Assembly (NCBI GenBank): GCA_017303715.1
Contig: JAFLBZ010000023.1
Coordinates: 1-64,000 of the forward strand
From: Rhodothermia bacterium
GTDB taxonomy: Bacteria > Bacteroidota > Rhodothermia > Rhodothermales > UBA2364
DNA: 64,000 nucleotides
Direction of reading: 5' to 3'
Shown here in pieces: positions 1 through 7,967 of this stretch. The notes beneath the pieces are model-generated. The model was given only the letters and a program-made list of their open reading frames with translations. It searched no databases and had not been told where the DNA came from. A program made the position numbers and the translations under genes. Numbering within the stretch: position 1 is the stretch's first letter; each line of letters starts with the position of its first letter.

Positions 1-212
1 CGGGAGATACCCTCACCTATACCCTCACATTGGTGAACAAAGGCCCCGGCACAGCCAATGGTGTTGTGGTACGGGATGTGATCCCAGCCGGATTAACCTT
101 TGTGAGTGCCACCACTGCAACGGGTTCATACAGCAATGCAACAGGACTTTGGACGGTGGGTAATATTGCCCCCGGAACCTATACCCTCACGCTTAATGTG
201 ACGGTGAACTAA
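1..212 (+). CDS. C-terminal end of a DUF11-repeat secreted protein (partial)
   Basis: The gene enters from outside the window and is open in frame 3 from the first bases to a TAA at 210-212. The visible residues (GDTLTYTLTLVNKGPGTA..., then VRDVIPAGLTFVSATTATGSY and W-x-VGNIAPG) are a DUF11 module, an immunoglobulin-like surface repeat with the usual TYTLTVxNxGP start and VTDxLPxGL core. Such modules are tandem stalk domains of large secreted or cell-wall proteins. It stops right after the last beta strand, so no sorting domain follows in this frame. The rest of the protein, its start and any signal peptide lie upstream. A factor-independent terminator follows directly. Confidence 0.8.
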   Translation, partial: GDTLTYTLTLVNKGPGTANGVVVRDVIPAGLTFVSATTATGSYSNATGLWTVGNIAPGTYTLTLNVTVN

Positions 213-242
213 GAAAATCCCTTCCGCCGTTTTCCCTTCGGC

Positions 243-280
243 ACACCCCGCAGCTTCTCGGTTGTGGGGTGTTTTGTTTT
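243..280 (+). terminator. Intrinsic terminator after the DUF11 gene
   Basis: A 12-bp stem (243-254 with 261-272, including G-T wobbles) closes the loop TTCTCG and is followed by a TTTTGTTTT tract. It lies 30 bp after the stop codon and fits rho-independent termination of the upstream gene. Confidence 0.8.
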
Positions 281-437
281 GAGGCTTATGGTACAAACGA
301 CTGTATTGAGATTGTATGGGTCAACTCAGCATCAGCGGGCGAAATATGTCCCTAACTTTTTGCTACGGCGAGGAAACTTCCGAAGGGTTATTATTTCATT
401 ACCCAAAAGCCCCAGAACGTCGCATAACGGGGAAATG

Positions 438-656
438 TTAATTTGTTTGAAGCGAAATATCTGCTTGCTTGCGGCGTTCGCAGTGTTCGGGCTTACGCCC
501 ACATGCCCCACAAGCAGCCCCTTCCTTGTTTAACATTGGATTATTGGTAGCACATGTGCCATGAAACTCTCCGCCCTTTTTAAATAACACGCGGACACTC
601 ATCAAGGCAAAAGCGACACCCAAAATCACAAGCGTGGCAAAAAGTACAGGTAACAT
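438..656 (-). CDS. Small NqrM-like Cys-rich membrane protein
   Basis: About 72 residues: one N-terminal membrane helix (LPVLFATLVILGVAFALMSV), then a soluble tail with four cysteines arranged HGTC35-x13-C49-GAC52-x6-C59. This pattern (GTC/GSC ... CxxCG ... C) resembles the NqrM/DUF539 family, small membrane proteins needed to mature Na+-pumping NADH:quinone reductase, and the many Bacteroidota relatives annotated only as membrane or secreted protein. I chose the ATG at 656 because it puts the helix at the N-terminus; an ATG at 713 would add 19 residues. No nqr genes are in the window. The transmembrane-Cys layout is seen directly; the function is inference. Confidence 0.6.
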   Translation of the reverse strand: MLPVLFATLVILGVAFALMSVRVLFKKGGEFHGTCATNNPMLNKEGAACGACGRKPEHCERRKQADISLQTN

Positions 657-907
657 GGTCGTAAAAGGCTTTGTGGATGATTGAGCTACCCAAACGACTT
701 GTACGCCATACAAGTTCCAATCTTTATCCGATTTCCAAATTGAACCGTGTTCTTAAAGAAAGGACTTTCTATTTGATTATTGGTTTATGATCCAAAACAT
801 GCGTTAACAGCTTGTATATCTAAAAACATACCTTACAAAAACGTGGATCATGTGAAGTGACAAAAGAGGCACATTAACGTTCCATTACGGTATAGCGAAT
901 TAAAAAA

Positions 908-936
908 TTGACATCTATAAAATAATTTTTTAGATT
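908..936 (+). promoter_or_regulatory. Sigma70-like promoter of the metal operon
   Basis: TTGACA at 908-913, a 17-bp AT-rich spacer, and TAGATT at 931-936. The -35 matches the classical consensus exactly and the spacing is ideal. The start codon of the regulator gene at 956 is only about 20 bp from the -10, so the leader would be very short. Bacteroidota often use another consensus, so promoter activity is inferred. Confidence 0.5.
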
Positions 937-944
937 ACCCTAAA
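929..944 (+). promoter_or_regulatory. Candidate MntR/DtxR operator over the -10 box
   Basis: TTTAGATTACCCTAAA is an imperfect inverted repeat (TTTAG-N6-CTAAA) resembling the TTAGG...CCTAA core of DtxR-family boxes. It overlaps the -10 element and predicted transcription start of the operon whose first gene encodes a DtxR/MntR regulator, so autorepression when metal is plentiful is the natural reading. Six of the eight paired positions are complementary. It is inferred, not proven. Confidence 0.45.
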
Positions 945-955
945 TTTTTTATGAT

Positions 956-1615
956 ATGTTAAGCCAAAGTATTCAGGATTACCTAAAGCATATTTATCGT
1001 TTTGAAGCCGAAGGCCGACGCCCCACGACCAACGACTTGGCTAAAGGGATGGCCGTTGCTGCGGCCTCCGTTACGAATATGCTCAAGCGTCTTGCCGAGA
1101 TGAATTTGGTGGAATACACCTCCTATCGTGGGGTTTCCCTTACTGCATCTGGGCGGCTCATTGCCTTGGAAATGCTCCGCCATCATCGGTTGATCGAGAC
1201 GTATTTGGCGCAGGCATTGGGATACTCGTTAGACCAACTCCACGACGAGGCCGAGCATTTGGAACACCATATCTCGGAGCAATTCGAGGATCGTATAGAC
1301 ACCCTCCTCGGCCACCCACGTTACGACCCGCACGGCGACCCCATCCCTACCAAAGAAGGCTTGATTCCTCCCACGTTCAATAATGCCTTATCCGATGCCG
1401 CCTTATCGGTTCCCTTGGTTGTGCGGCGCATCTCGGATCATAGCAATGAATTGTTGCGCTACTTAATGGATTGTAATTTGATTCCCAATACCGAATTGGT
1501 CATTCTGAGTCGTGCGCCATTTGAGGGGCCTTTAACCCTGAAAGTTGGCGAATCCGAGGTAATAATCGGGTATAAAGCCGCCCATTATGTCTTTGTAGAA
1601 CAATGTGATGGATAA
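956..1615 (+). CDS. mntR: MntR/DtxR-family metal-dependent repressor
   Basis: A 219-residue full-length DtxR-family regulator: winged helix-turn-helix (about 1-65), dimerisation and metal-binding domain (about 70-140) and an SH3/FeoA-like C-terminal domain (about 145-219). Visible metal ligands are D8, H77, E100, E103 and H104 in the HDEAEHLEHH motif. Glu rather than Cys at position 100 is the MntR (manganese) pattern, not the DtxR/IdeR iron pattern, although the C-terminal domain is IdeR-like. Position 11 is Lys where B. subtilis MntR has Glu. It is the first gene of a metal uptake operon, overlaps the binding-protein gene, and probably represses it when Mn(II) or a similar ion is abundant. 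Confidence 0.85.
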   Translation: MLSQSIQDYLKHIYRFEAEGRRPTTNDLAKGMAVAAASVTNMLKRLAEMNLVEYTSYRGVSLTASGRLIALEMLRHHRLIETYLAQALGYSLDQLHDEAEHLEHHISEQFEDRIDTLLGHPRYDPHGDPIPTKEGLIPPTFNNALSDAALSVPLVVRRISDHSNELLRYLMDCNLIPNTELVILSRAPFEGPLTLKVGESEVIIGYKAAHYVFVEQCDG

Positions 1616-2534
1616 AAACATGATTAGGATATCTGGCCTTATATTATGCGCACTGTTTTCGGGATGCGTCCGACAAGAAACGCCTGATGTGGCTGGAAAA
1701 CTTAGGGTAGTAACGACAACGGGCATGATTGCAGACGCCGTGCGCGAAATTGGCGGGGAACAGGTCTCGGTGAAGGCATTGATGGGGCCGGGGGTGGATC
1801 CACATTTGTATAAAGCCACCCAAGGCGATCTTTTTAGCCTGATGAAGGCCGATGTGATTTTCTTTAATGGGCTACACTTAGAAGGAAAGATGGGCGAGGT
1901 TTTGCACAAATTATCCCGCCGCAAGCCCGTTGTTGAACTTGGAAAGGCGGTTCCTACGGGAAAACGGCTCCAACTGATGGATTCCGGAGAAACCAACTAC
2001 GATCCGCACATTTGGTTTGATGTGACGCTCTGGCAAGAAGTGGCCAAAGCCATTGGTCGGAAATTGGTAGAGATGTTACCAGAACACCAAGCAGAAATAG
2101 AGGCCAATACCACGGCATACCTTGCCCAATTAACCGAATTAGAGGCTTATGTTCGTCGCCGTGCTGTGGAAATTCCCGCAACACGCCGCATTTTGCTCAC
2201 CGCACACGATGCTTTCGGATATTTTGGTCGTGCATATGGCTTCCACGTCGTGGGCTTGCAAGGTATCAGCACGGCAGGCGAATATGGTTTGGGGGACATT
2301 CGGAGGGTGGTAAACCTCATCGTCCAAAACCGGATTAAGGCGGTTTTTGTGGAGTCGAGTGTGTCGCCGCGTGCCATCGAAGCCGTTGTGGAAGGAGCCA
2401 AACAGCGTGGACATTCGGTGCGGATCGGTGGCCACTTGTTCTCCGATGCAATGGGGCCAGCAGGAACACCAGAAGGGACTTATATCGGCATGATGCGCCA
2501 CAATATCACCACCATTACAATGGCGTTGAAGTAG
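1608..2534 (+). CDS. troA: TroA/ZnuA-type metal-binding lipoprotein of the ABC importer
   Basis: Cluster A-I (TroA/PsaA/ZnuA) solute-binding protein of 308 residues. Signal peptide with lipobox LFSGC (Cys20), so it should be lipid-anchored. The four expected ligands are at H66 (DPHLY), H134 (DPHIW), H200 (TAHDAFGYF) and D280 (LFSD). His at the third position is the TroA pattern; PsaA-type Mn proteins have Glu there. There is no long His/Asp-rich loop of the kind found in ZnuA. Ion preference (Zn versus Mn) is therefore open. The ATG at 1608 overlaps the end of the regulator gene; a GTG at 1605 is also possible. Confidence 0.85.
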   Translation: MDKNMIRISGLILCALFSGCVRQETPDVAGKLRVVTTTGMIADAVREIGGEQVSVKALMGPGVDPHLYKATQGDLFSLMKADVIFFNGLHLEGKMGEVLHKLSRRKPVVELGKAVPTGKRLQLMDSGETNYDPHIWFDVTLWQEVAKAIGRKLVEMLPEHQAEIEANTTAYLAQLTELEAYVRRRAVEIPATRRILLTAHDAFGYFGRAYGFHVVGLQGISTAGEYGLGDIRRVVNLIVQNRIKAVFVESSVSPRAIEAVVEGAKQRGHSVRIGGHLFSDAMGPAGTPEGTYIGMMRHNITTITMALK

Positions 2535-2642
2535 CATATGTGCTCCAAACCCGTGCGCCAAGATAAAAGCCAACGCCCTACATCGTACACCCTGGACGCA
2601 AGATGCCATGCCGCAGGATCTTATAAAACAAACACTTAACAT

Positions 2643-3464
2643 ATGACCACCTCCGATATTCGACGCTCTGAAGGCCAAAACATAGCACTTGAGGTACACG
2701 ACCTAACGGTGGCCTACCGCGAAAAACCTGTAATCTGGGGCGTGGACTTTGCCTTACCGGAGGGCCATTTAGCAGCCATTGTGGGGCCAAATGGCGCAGG
2801 GAAATCCACATTGCTCAAAACAGTTATGGGTCTCATACCGGCCTCATCGGGCCTAGTAAGGGTTTATCAAAAGCCATTGGAGGAGATGCGCAAGCAAGTG
2901 GCATATGTCCCACAACGCGAATCGGTGGACTGGGACTTCCCTACGAATGTCTTGGATGTGGTGACGATGGGGCGATACGGGCGGATGGGGCTGTTTCGAC
3001 GCCCCGGAAGGGCCGACCGAGAGGCGGCCTATGCTGCTTTAGAAAAAGTGGCTATGGCGGATTTTGCAAAACGGCAAATTTCGCAGCTTTCCGGCGGACA
3101 GCAGCAACGCATTTTCTTGGCACGGGCATTGGCACAAGAAGCCCAATTATACCTCATGGATGAGCCGTTTGCTGGCGTAGATGCCGCAACCGAAGCCGCC
3201 ATTTTGGAACTTTTGCAACAACTCCGTGCCGAAGGACGCACGGTTTTGGTAGTGCATCATGACCTTCAAACCGTCGCCGACTACTTTGATTACGTCTTAA
3301 TGATCAATATGCGCTTGATTGCTGAGGGGCCGATGGACACCGTTTTTACCACCGAAAACCTGCAAAAAACCTATGGCGGACGGTTGAACCTGCTCTCCGA
3401 AATGGCCCATTTGGCCACTCGAAACAACCGCATTTTGGTCGCCGAAAAAAATCCAACCTCATGA
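2643..3464 (+). CDS. troB: Metal ABC transporter ATPase
   Basis: A 273-residue ABC ATPase of the Mn/Zn (TroB/ZnuC/MntB) family. Walker A GPNGAGKST near residue 48, signature LSGGQQQR, Walker B LYLMDEPFAGVD and switch His in VVHHDL are all intact. It energises import through the two permeases encoded at 3461 and 6972. Its TGA overlaps the ATG of the next gene (ATGA), indicating translational coupling. A 108-bp gap separates it from the binding-protein gene, with no obvious terminator in it. Confidence 0.9.
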   Translation: MTTSDIRRSEGQNIALEVHDLTVAYREKPVIWGVDFALPEGHLAAIVGPNGAGKSTLLKTVMGLIPASSGLVRVYQKPLEEMRKQVAYVPQRESVDWDFPTNVLDVVTMGRYGRMGLFRRPGRADREAAYAALEKVAMADFAKRQISQLSGGQQQRIFLARALAQEAQLYLMDEPFAGVDAATEAAILELLQQLRAEGRTVLVVHHDLQTVADYFDYVLMINMRLIAEGPMDTVFTTENLQKTYGGRLNLLSEMAHLATRNNRILVAEKNPTS

Positions 3465-4768
3465 ATGAATGGCTCGATTTTCTGCTGCTACGCGAGGCCA
3501 ATACCCGTTATGTGGTGGTCGGAACCGTTTTGCTTGGCCTGACGGCGGGTATGCTCGGTAGTTTTACGGTGCTTAGGCGGCAGGCGCTTTTGGGCGATGC
3601 CATTGCCCATGCTGTATTGCCCGGTGTATGTCTTGCATTTATGTTTACCGGAACCAAAGACCCCTTTGTTTTGCTTGTAGGAGCCTTGTTTTCCGGCTGG
3701 TTGGCCACCTTCCTTATAGACCTCTTGCAGCGAAATACCAAACTCTCCGCAGATACCATTTTAGCGTTGATGCTATCGGTGTTTTTTGGGGTAGGCATTT
3801 TCCTACTAACCATGATCCAACAATCTGGCGAGGCAGCACAAACGGGATTAGACAAGTTCTTGTTCGGGCAAGCGGCTTCAATGTTGGCACGTGATGTGGT
3901 GTTGTTTAGCGTGATAGGCGGAAGCGTTTTATTGGCGTTATACATTTTCTTTAAACCATTAAAATTAATCAGTTTCGACCCAGCGTTTGCGGCTTCGATT
4001 GGGTTCAAGGTATTTCGGTACGATGCCCTGCTCACGGCGCTTTTGGTTGCAGCCATTACAGCCGGTATTCAGGCCGTGGGCGTGGTGTTGATGGCAGCGC
4101 TTTTGGTTACACCTGCAGTTGCCGCCCGATATTGGACGGAGGATTTAGGGGTTATGATGTGGTTGGCGGGCGCATTCGGTGCGCTTAGTGGTTGGATGGG
4201 GGCTTTGGCTTCCTATTTTATCCCCGGACTCCCCACCGGCCCTTGTGTGGTGGTCGCGGCCACGCTCCTTTTCATGGCCTCCCTGCTGTTTGCTCCTGAA
4301 CGCGGTGTGGTTGCAATGTGGCGGCGCCATCACAATACTCGCCGCCGGATATTACGCGAAAATGTCCTCAAAACCCTGTACCAACTGGCGGAGGAAACGC
4401 CGGAAAAACAATCCTTTAGCCTATCAGAAATCACCAGAAAGCGGTTCTATGTACCAACCGAATTGGCTGCATGTCTAAAACATTTGGTTCGCGAAGGCTT
4501 CTTAAGACACCATTCCACAGGTTTTACCTTTCAAGAAAATGGCTGGGAGGAAGCCATGCGCATTACACGGCTACACCGGCTTTGGGAATTGTATCTGGCA
4601 GAGCATTTGGCCTTTCCAGATGATCACGTACATGCAGATGCCGAAGCAATGGAGCATATGATTACCCCCGAATTGGAGGAAAAATTACGAAAAACCCTCA
4701 ATCACCCTAAACACGATCCACACGCCTCTCCCATTCCATACACCGGACAAACGGGCCTGTCCTCGTAA
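3461..4768 (+). CDS. troC: Metal ABC permease fused to a DtxR/MntR-like domain
   Basis: Residues 1-280 form an ABC-3 family permease of seven to nine helices (GDAIAHAVLPG motif, AAITAGIQAVGVVLMAALLVTPAVAA). Residues about 290-435 are a cytoplasmic extension that reads as a DtxR-family module: a winged-helix-like segment (FSLSEITRKRFYVPTELAACLKHL) then RLHRL and HADAEAMEHMI followed by NHPKHDPHASPIP, matching the upstream regulator motif for motif. The predicted ligands H372, E395, E398 and H399 are kept. An ordinary permease ends near residue 280. The tail could sense cytoplasmic metal and gate transport, or bind DNA from the membrane. The second permease of the operon lacks it. Confidence 0.85.
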   Translation: MNEWLDFLLLREANTRYVVVGTVLLGLTAGMLGSFTVLRRQALLGDAIAHAVLPGVCLAFMFTGTKDPFVLLVGALFSGWLATFLIDLLQRNTKLSADTILALMLSVFFGVGIFLLTMIQQSGEAAQTGLDKFLFGQAASMLARDVVLFSVIGGSVLLALYIFFKPLKLISFDPAFAASIGFKVFRYDALLTALLVAAITAGIQAVGVVLMAALLVTPAVAARYWTEDLGVMMWLAGAFGALSGWMGALASYFIPGLPTGPCVVVAATLLFMASLLFAPERGVVAMWRRHHNTRRRILRENVLKTLYQLAEETPEKQSFSLSEITRKRFYVPTELAACLKHLVREGFLRHHSTGFTFQENGWEEAMRITRLHRLWELYLAEHLAFPDDHVHADAEAMEHMITPELEEKLRKTLNHPKHDPHASPIPYTGQTGLSS

Positions 4769-4817
4769 CCATTTGACAGGTGGGCGGGTCTGTCAAAAAA
4801 CCAAACTCCCAAAACTC

Positions 4818-6959
4818 ATGAAGCGTATTTTCCTCTTTTTCCTCGTTACAAGCCTGCAAAATCTGTGGGCACAAAACACCCAATCGGTCATCTCGGCACA
4901 CTTTACCGAAGAAAAAATTACGGTGGATGGGCAACTGAAGGAATCCATTTGGCAGACGATTGTGCCCGAAACCGACTTTCGACAACGGCAACCCGCTGAA
5001 GGGCAACCCGGAACCGAAAAATCCGAATTGCGCATTGCTTATGACCGCGACAACCTATACTTCGGTTTGGTTTTCTATGACAAAGAGCCCCACTTGATCC
5101 GTGCCAATGTGTTTGACCGAGGCGGACGCATTGACAAAGATGACAATATCCAGATTGGATTAGACACCTATTTTGACGGGCGGAATGGCTATATTTTTGA
5201 GATGAATCCACTGGGTACGCAAGACGATGCCTTGATTTCGGATGAAAAAACCTATAATTGGGACTGGAATGGGGTGTATTACAGCGAAGGCCGTATCACC
5301 GATTTTGGTTGGGTGCTGGAGGTGAAAATTCCGTTCAAAACCATCCGTTTTAGCAAAGACGACGAATTGGTGATGGGGGTAGCAGTACAACGGGTTATCA
5401 ACCGAAAAAACGAACGTCTAACCTTTCCATTTATTCCTCTAAATTATAAATCCGAATTACTCTCCGTCTCGCGATATGCCAAATTGGTGGGCATCAAAAA
5501 CGTACATCGGGGAAGAAACCTCCAAATCAAACCCTATGCCATTGCCGGTGCGCAGCGCAACCTCCAAACCGGAAACACCTTCAAAAACGAGTTTGTGCGC
5601 AATGCAGGCTTAGACCTCAAATACGGCCTGTCGTCCAACCTAACCTTAGACCTGACCTATAATACCGATTTTGCACAGGTAGAAGCCGATGCCGCTCAAA
5701 TCAACCTAACGCGGTTCAACCTCTTCCTGCCCGAAAAACGCGAATTTTTTCTGGAACGGAATGGCTTGTTTGAATTTGGTAATGCGGGCGAAACAGAAGC
5801 CTTTTTCAGCCGAAATATCGGGATTACCAACGATATTTTGGCAGGCGCACGCATCACCGGACAACAAGGCAAACTCTCGGTGGGTCTCTTAAACATCCAA
5901 ACCAAGGACAACGACGCACAAAATGGCCAAAATTATGGCGTCGTACGTCTTCGCGCAGACGTTTCGCCCCGAGTGAGCGTCGGCACGATTGTTACGAATG
6001 TGCAAAACGAAGAGCGCTATAACCGCGTGGCTGGAGCCGATGCTAATTGGCGGTTTATTGGCGCAAGTGAGTTGAGCGGCTGGTTCAATACCGTTTGGGA
6101 TTCGCAAAAAAACCAAAACACCTCCGCCGGAAACATAACCCTGAACTACCTAAAAGACCTCTACAGCGCCAAACTCCAATACACCATCGTGGATGCCGGA
6201 TATAATCCGGGCTTAGGCTTTGTGGAGCGCGACAACGTCCGACGGTATGCGACTACCTTGGCCTATAACCCATACATTAGCCGCACGGGTGAGAAAAAAG
6301 TACGGCGCTTGTCGTTCACTACCGCCGGAGAGTACCTTACCAACCAAGTTGGCGTATTGGAGTCCTCGGAAATTGCCGCCAGTGGAACCGTTTTGTTTGT
6401 CAAACGCGACCGAATTGGCCTGAAGGTAACAAGGGCTTACGAAAACCTGATTGCCCCATTTGCCATTAGGCCCAATGCAACCATTCCAGTAGGCCCTTAC
6501 ACCTTCTATTTTGCATCCCTAACAGCTTCCTCCGATCAAAGCCGGCCCTTTTATCTTACAGCTACTGCACAAACCGGAGATTTTTATCACGGAACCCGCA
6601 CCCTGCTCCAAAATCTCATCGGATACCGCTTCTCCAAGCACCTTAAGGCCGAGCAAACCATCAGTTACAATATCATTGATTTACCCATCGCCAATGGACG
6701 TTTCGATGCCACCACCTATGGCCTTGCCCTACAAGCCGCAACCAGCCGGAAGTTGTTCGCCAATGCCCTTATCCAGTACGACAACTTCTCGCACCGCTTC
6801 CGCTCCAATATCCGAATAAATTGGATCCACCGCCCCGGTAGCGACCTCTTTTTAGTGTTCAACACAGGATATTTTTTCGAGGATCGCCTACAATTTAGGG
6901 AGGAAGCCCTTCTGAACCGTATGGGCGTGGCCAAATTGACCTATTTGATCCAACTTTAA
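4818..6959 (+). CDS. DUF5916 outer-membrane-type protein with CBM9-like N-domain
   Basis: 713 residues with a signal peptide (MKRIFLFFLVTSLQNLWAQ). Residues about 30-220 read as a CBM9-like sugar-binding sandwich (KITVDGQLKESIW ... LRIAYDRDNLYFGLVFYD), followed by a DUF5916 region ending in many alternating amphipathic strands and a terminal aromatic-hydrophobic strand, as in outer-membrane barrels (VFDRGGRIDKDDNIQIGLDT, FFLERNGLFEFG). Such proteins are common in Bacteroidota and mostly uncharacterised. It is co-directional and tightly spaced between the two permease genes, so it may be the outer-membrane step of metal uptake, but that is inference. A TTG at 4773 is an unlikely upstream start. 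Confidence 0.8.
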   Translation: MKRIFLFFLVTSLQNLWAQNTQSVISAHFTEEKITVDGQLKESIWQTIVPETDFRQRQPAEGQPGTEKSELRIAYDRDNLYFGLVFYDKEPHLIRANVFDRGGRIDKDDNIQIGLDTYFDGRNGYIFEMNPLGTQDDALISDEKTYNWDWNGVYYSEGRITDFGWVLEVKIPFKTIRFSKDDELVMGVAVQRVINRKNERLTFPFIPLNYKSELLSVSRYAKLVGIKNVHRGRNLQIKPYAIAGAQRNLQTGNTFKNEFVRNAGLDLKYGLSSNLTLDLTYNTDFAQVEADAAQINLTRFNLFLPEKREFFLERNGLFEFGNAGETEAFFSRNIGITNDILAGARITGQQGKLSVGLLNIQTKDNDAQNGQNYGVVRLRADVSPRVSVGTIVTNVQNEERYNRVAGADANWRFIGASELSGWFNTVWDSQKNQNTSAGNITLNYLKDLYSAKLQYTIVDAGYNPGLGFVERDNVRRYATTLAYNPYISRTGEKKVRRLSFTTAGEYLTNQVGVLESSEIAASGTVLFVKRDRIGLKVTRAYENLIAPFAIRPNATIPVGPYTFYFASLTASSDQSRPFYLTATAQTGDFYHGTRTLLQNLIGYRFSKHLKAEQTISYNIIDLPIANGRFDATTYGLALQAATSRKLFANALIQYDNFSHRFRSNIRINWIHRPGSDLFLVFNTGYFFEDRLQFREEALLNRMGVAKLTYLIQL

Positions 6960-6971
6960 ATCCGATGTACC

Positions 6972-7871
6972 ATGAGCATGGAATTTGAAATCATCTTTAC
7001 GGCTGCGATGGTGGCGACCGCCTGCGCATTGGTAGGAACCTTTATGATGTTGCGGAAAATCACCATGTTGGCCGATGCCATTAGCCATGCCGTATTGCCC
7101 GGCATTGTTCTGGCTTTCCTCTTCACGGGTAGCCGTAATACGTTGCCCATGCTCATCGGGGCGGGCATTTTGGGTCTTGTCACCACTTGGCTTACGGAAC
7201 TCCTGCGGAACCGTGGGCGGGTGAACGAAGATGCCGCTATGGGTACGGTTTTTACATTTTTGTTTGCGATTGGGGTTATTCTCATTTCCCTCTTCACTCG
7301 TCAGGTGGATTTGGATCAGGATTGCGTACTGTACGGCGAAATCGCCTATGTGCCCTTAGACCTCGAAACGTGGTGGGGACTTACCCTGCCGCGTGCCTTT
7401 TGGCAAGTGGGCGGGGTTTTGCTCTTGGTGATTGCCTTCGTCGGATTGGGTTATAAAGCCTTAAAACTCTGCGCCTTCGACTCGGCCTATGCTGCTACAA
7501 TAGGTATTTCTACGGTTTTTTGGCATTATGCCCTCATGAGCATGGTGTCTTTGGTCACGGTTTCGTCGTTCGAACGTGTGGGCGCTATTTTGGTGGTTGC
7601 CCTTATTGTGGCGCCGCCTGCAACGGCCTATCTACTCACCGATAAATTGGGCTTGCTACTGGGCTTGGCAGTGGGCATCGGGTGTCTTGCGGCCACATTG
7701 GGCTATTATTTGGCGGCTTATTTTAATGCCTCGATTGCTGGCGGTATTACGGTTGTGCTGGGCTTGCTGTTTTTCTTGGCCTTTTTATGTTCACCGCAAA
7801 ACGGATGGATCACCAAAAGACTCCGTGAACGTTATCTGAAACCCCGTTTCGTCGCAGAACCTTCACGCTGA
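6972..7871 (+). CDS. troD: Second metal ABC permease
   Basis: 299-residue ABC-3 family integral membrane permease (MMLRKITMLADAISHAVLPGIVLAF, DSAYAATIG, ERVGAILVVALIVAPPATAYLL), the partner of the permease encoded at 3461. It ends after the last helix with a short basic tail, so it has no DtxR-like extension. It starts 12 bp after the DUF5916 gene and is the last gene of the metal operon; 96 bp without a clear terminator separate it from the acyl-CoA dehydrogenase gene. Two different permeases per importer is the TroCD layout of Treponema. Confidence 0.85.
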   Translation: MSMEFEIIFTAAMVATACALVGTFMMLRKITMLADAISHAVLPGIVLAFLFTGSRNTLPMLIGAGILGLVTTWLTELLRNRGRVNEDAAMGTVFTFLFAIGVILISLFTRQVDLDQDCVLYGEIAYVPLDLETWWGLTLPRAFWQVGGVLLLVIAFVGLGYKALKLCAFDSAYAATIGISTVFWHYALMSMVSLVTVSSFERVGAILVVALIVAPPATAYLLTDKLGLLLGLAVGIGCLAATLGYYLAAYFNASIAGGITVVLGLLFFLAFLCSPQNGWITKRLRERYLKPRFVAEPSR

Positions 7872-7967
7872 ATCAACGCCGCTTTCGTAAGGGCTTCCGT
7901 ACCTTTTGTTCTCGCCTAAAACCCAATTGGTGGAACCCTTTAATCTTGTTATAAATTACCTACGTGT

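Noticed and set aside
264-533. 89-residue plus-strand open frame
   Set aside because: It overlaps the minus-strand Cys-rich gene, has no recognisable domain and starts inside the terminator of the previous gene.
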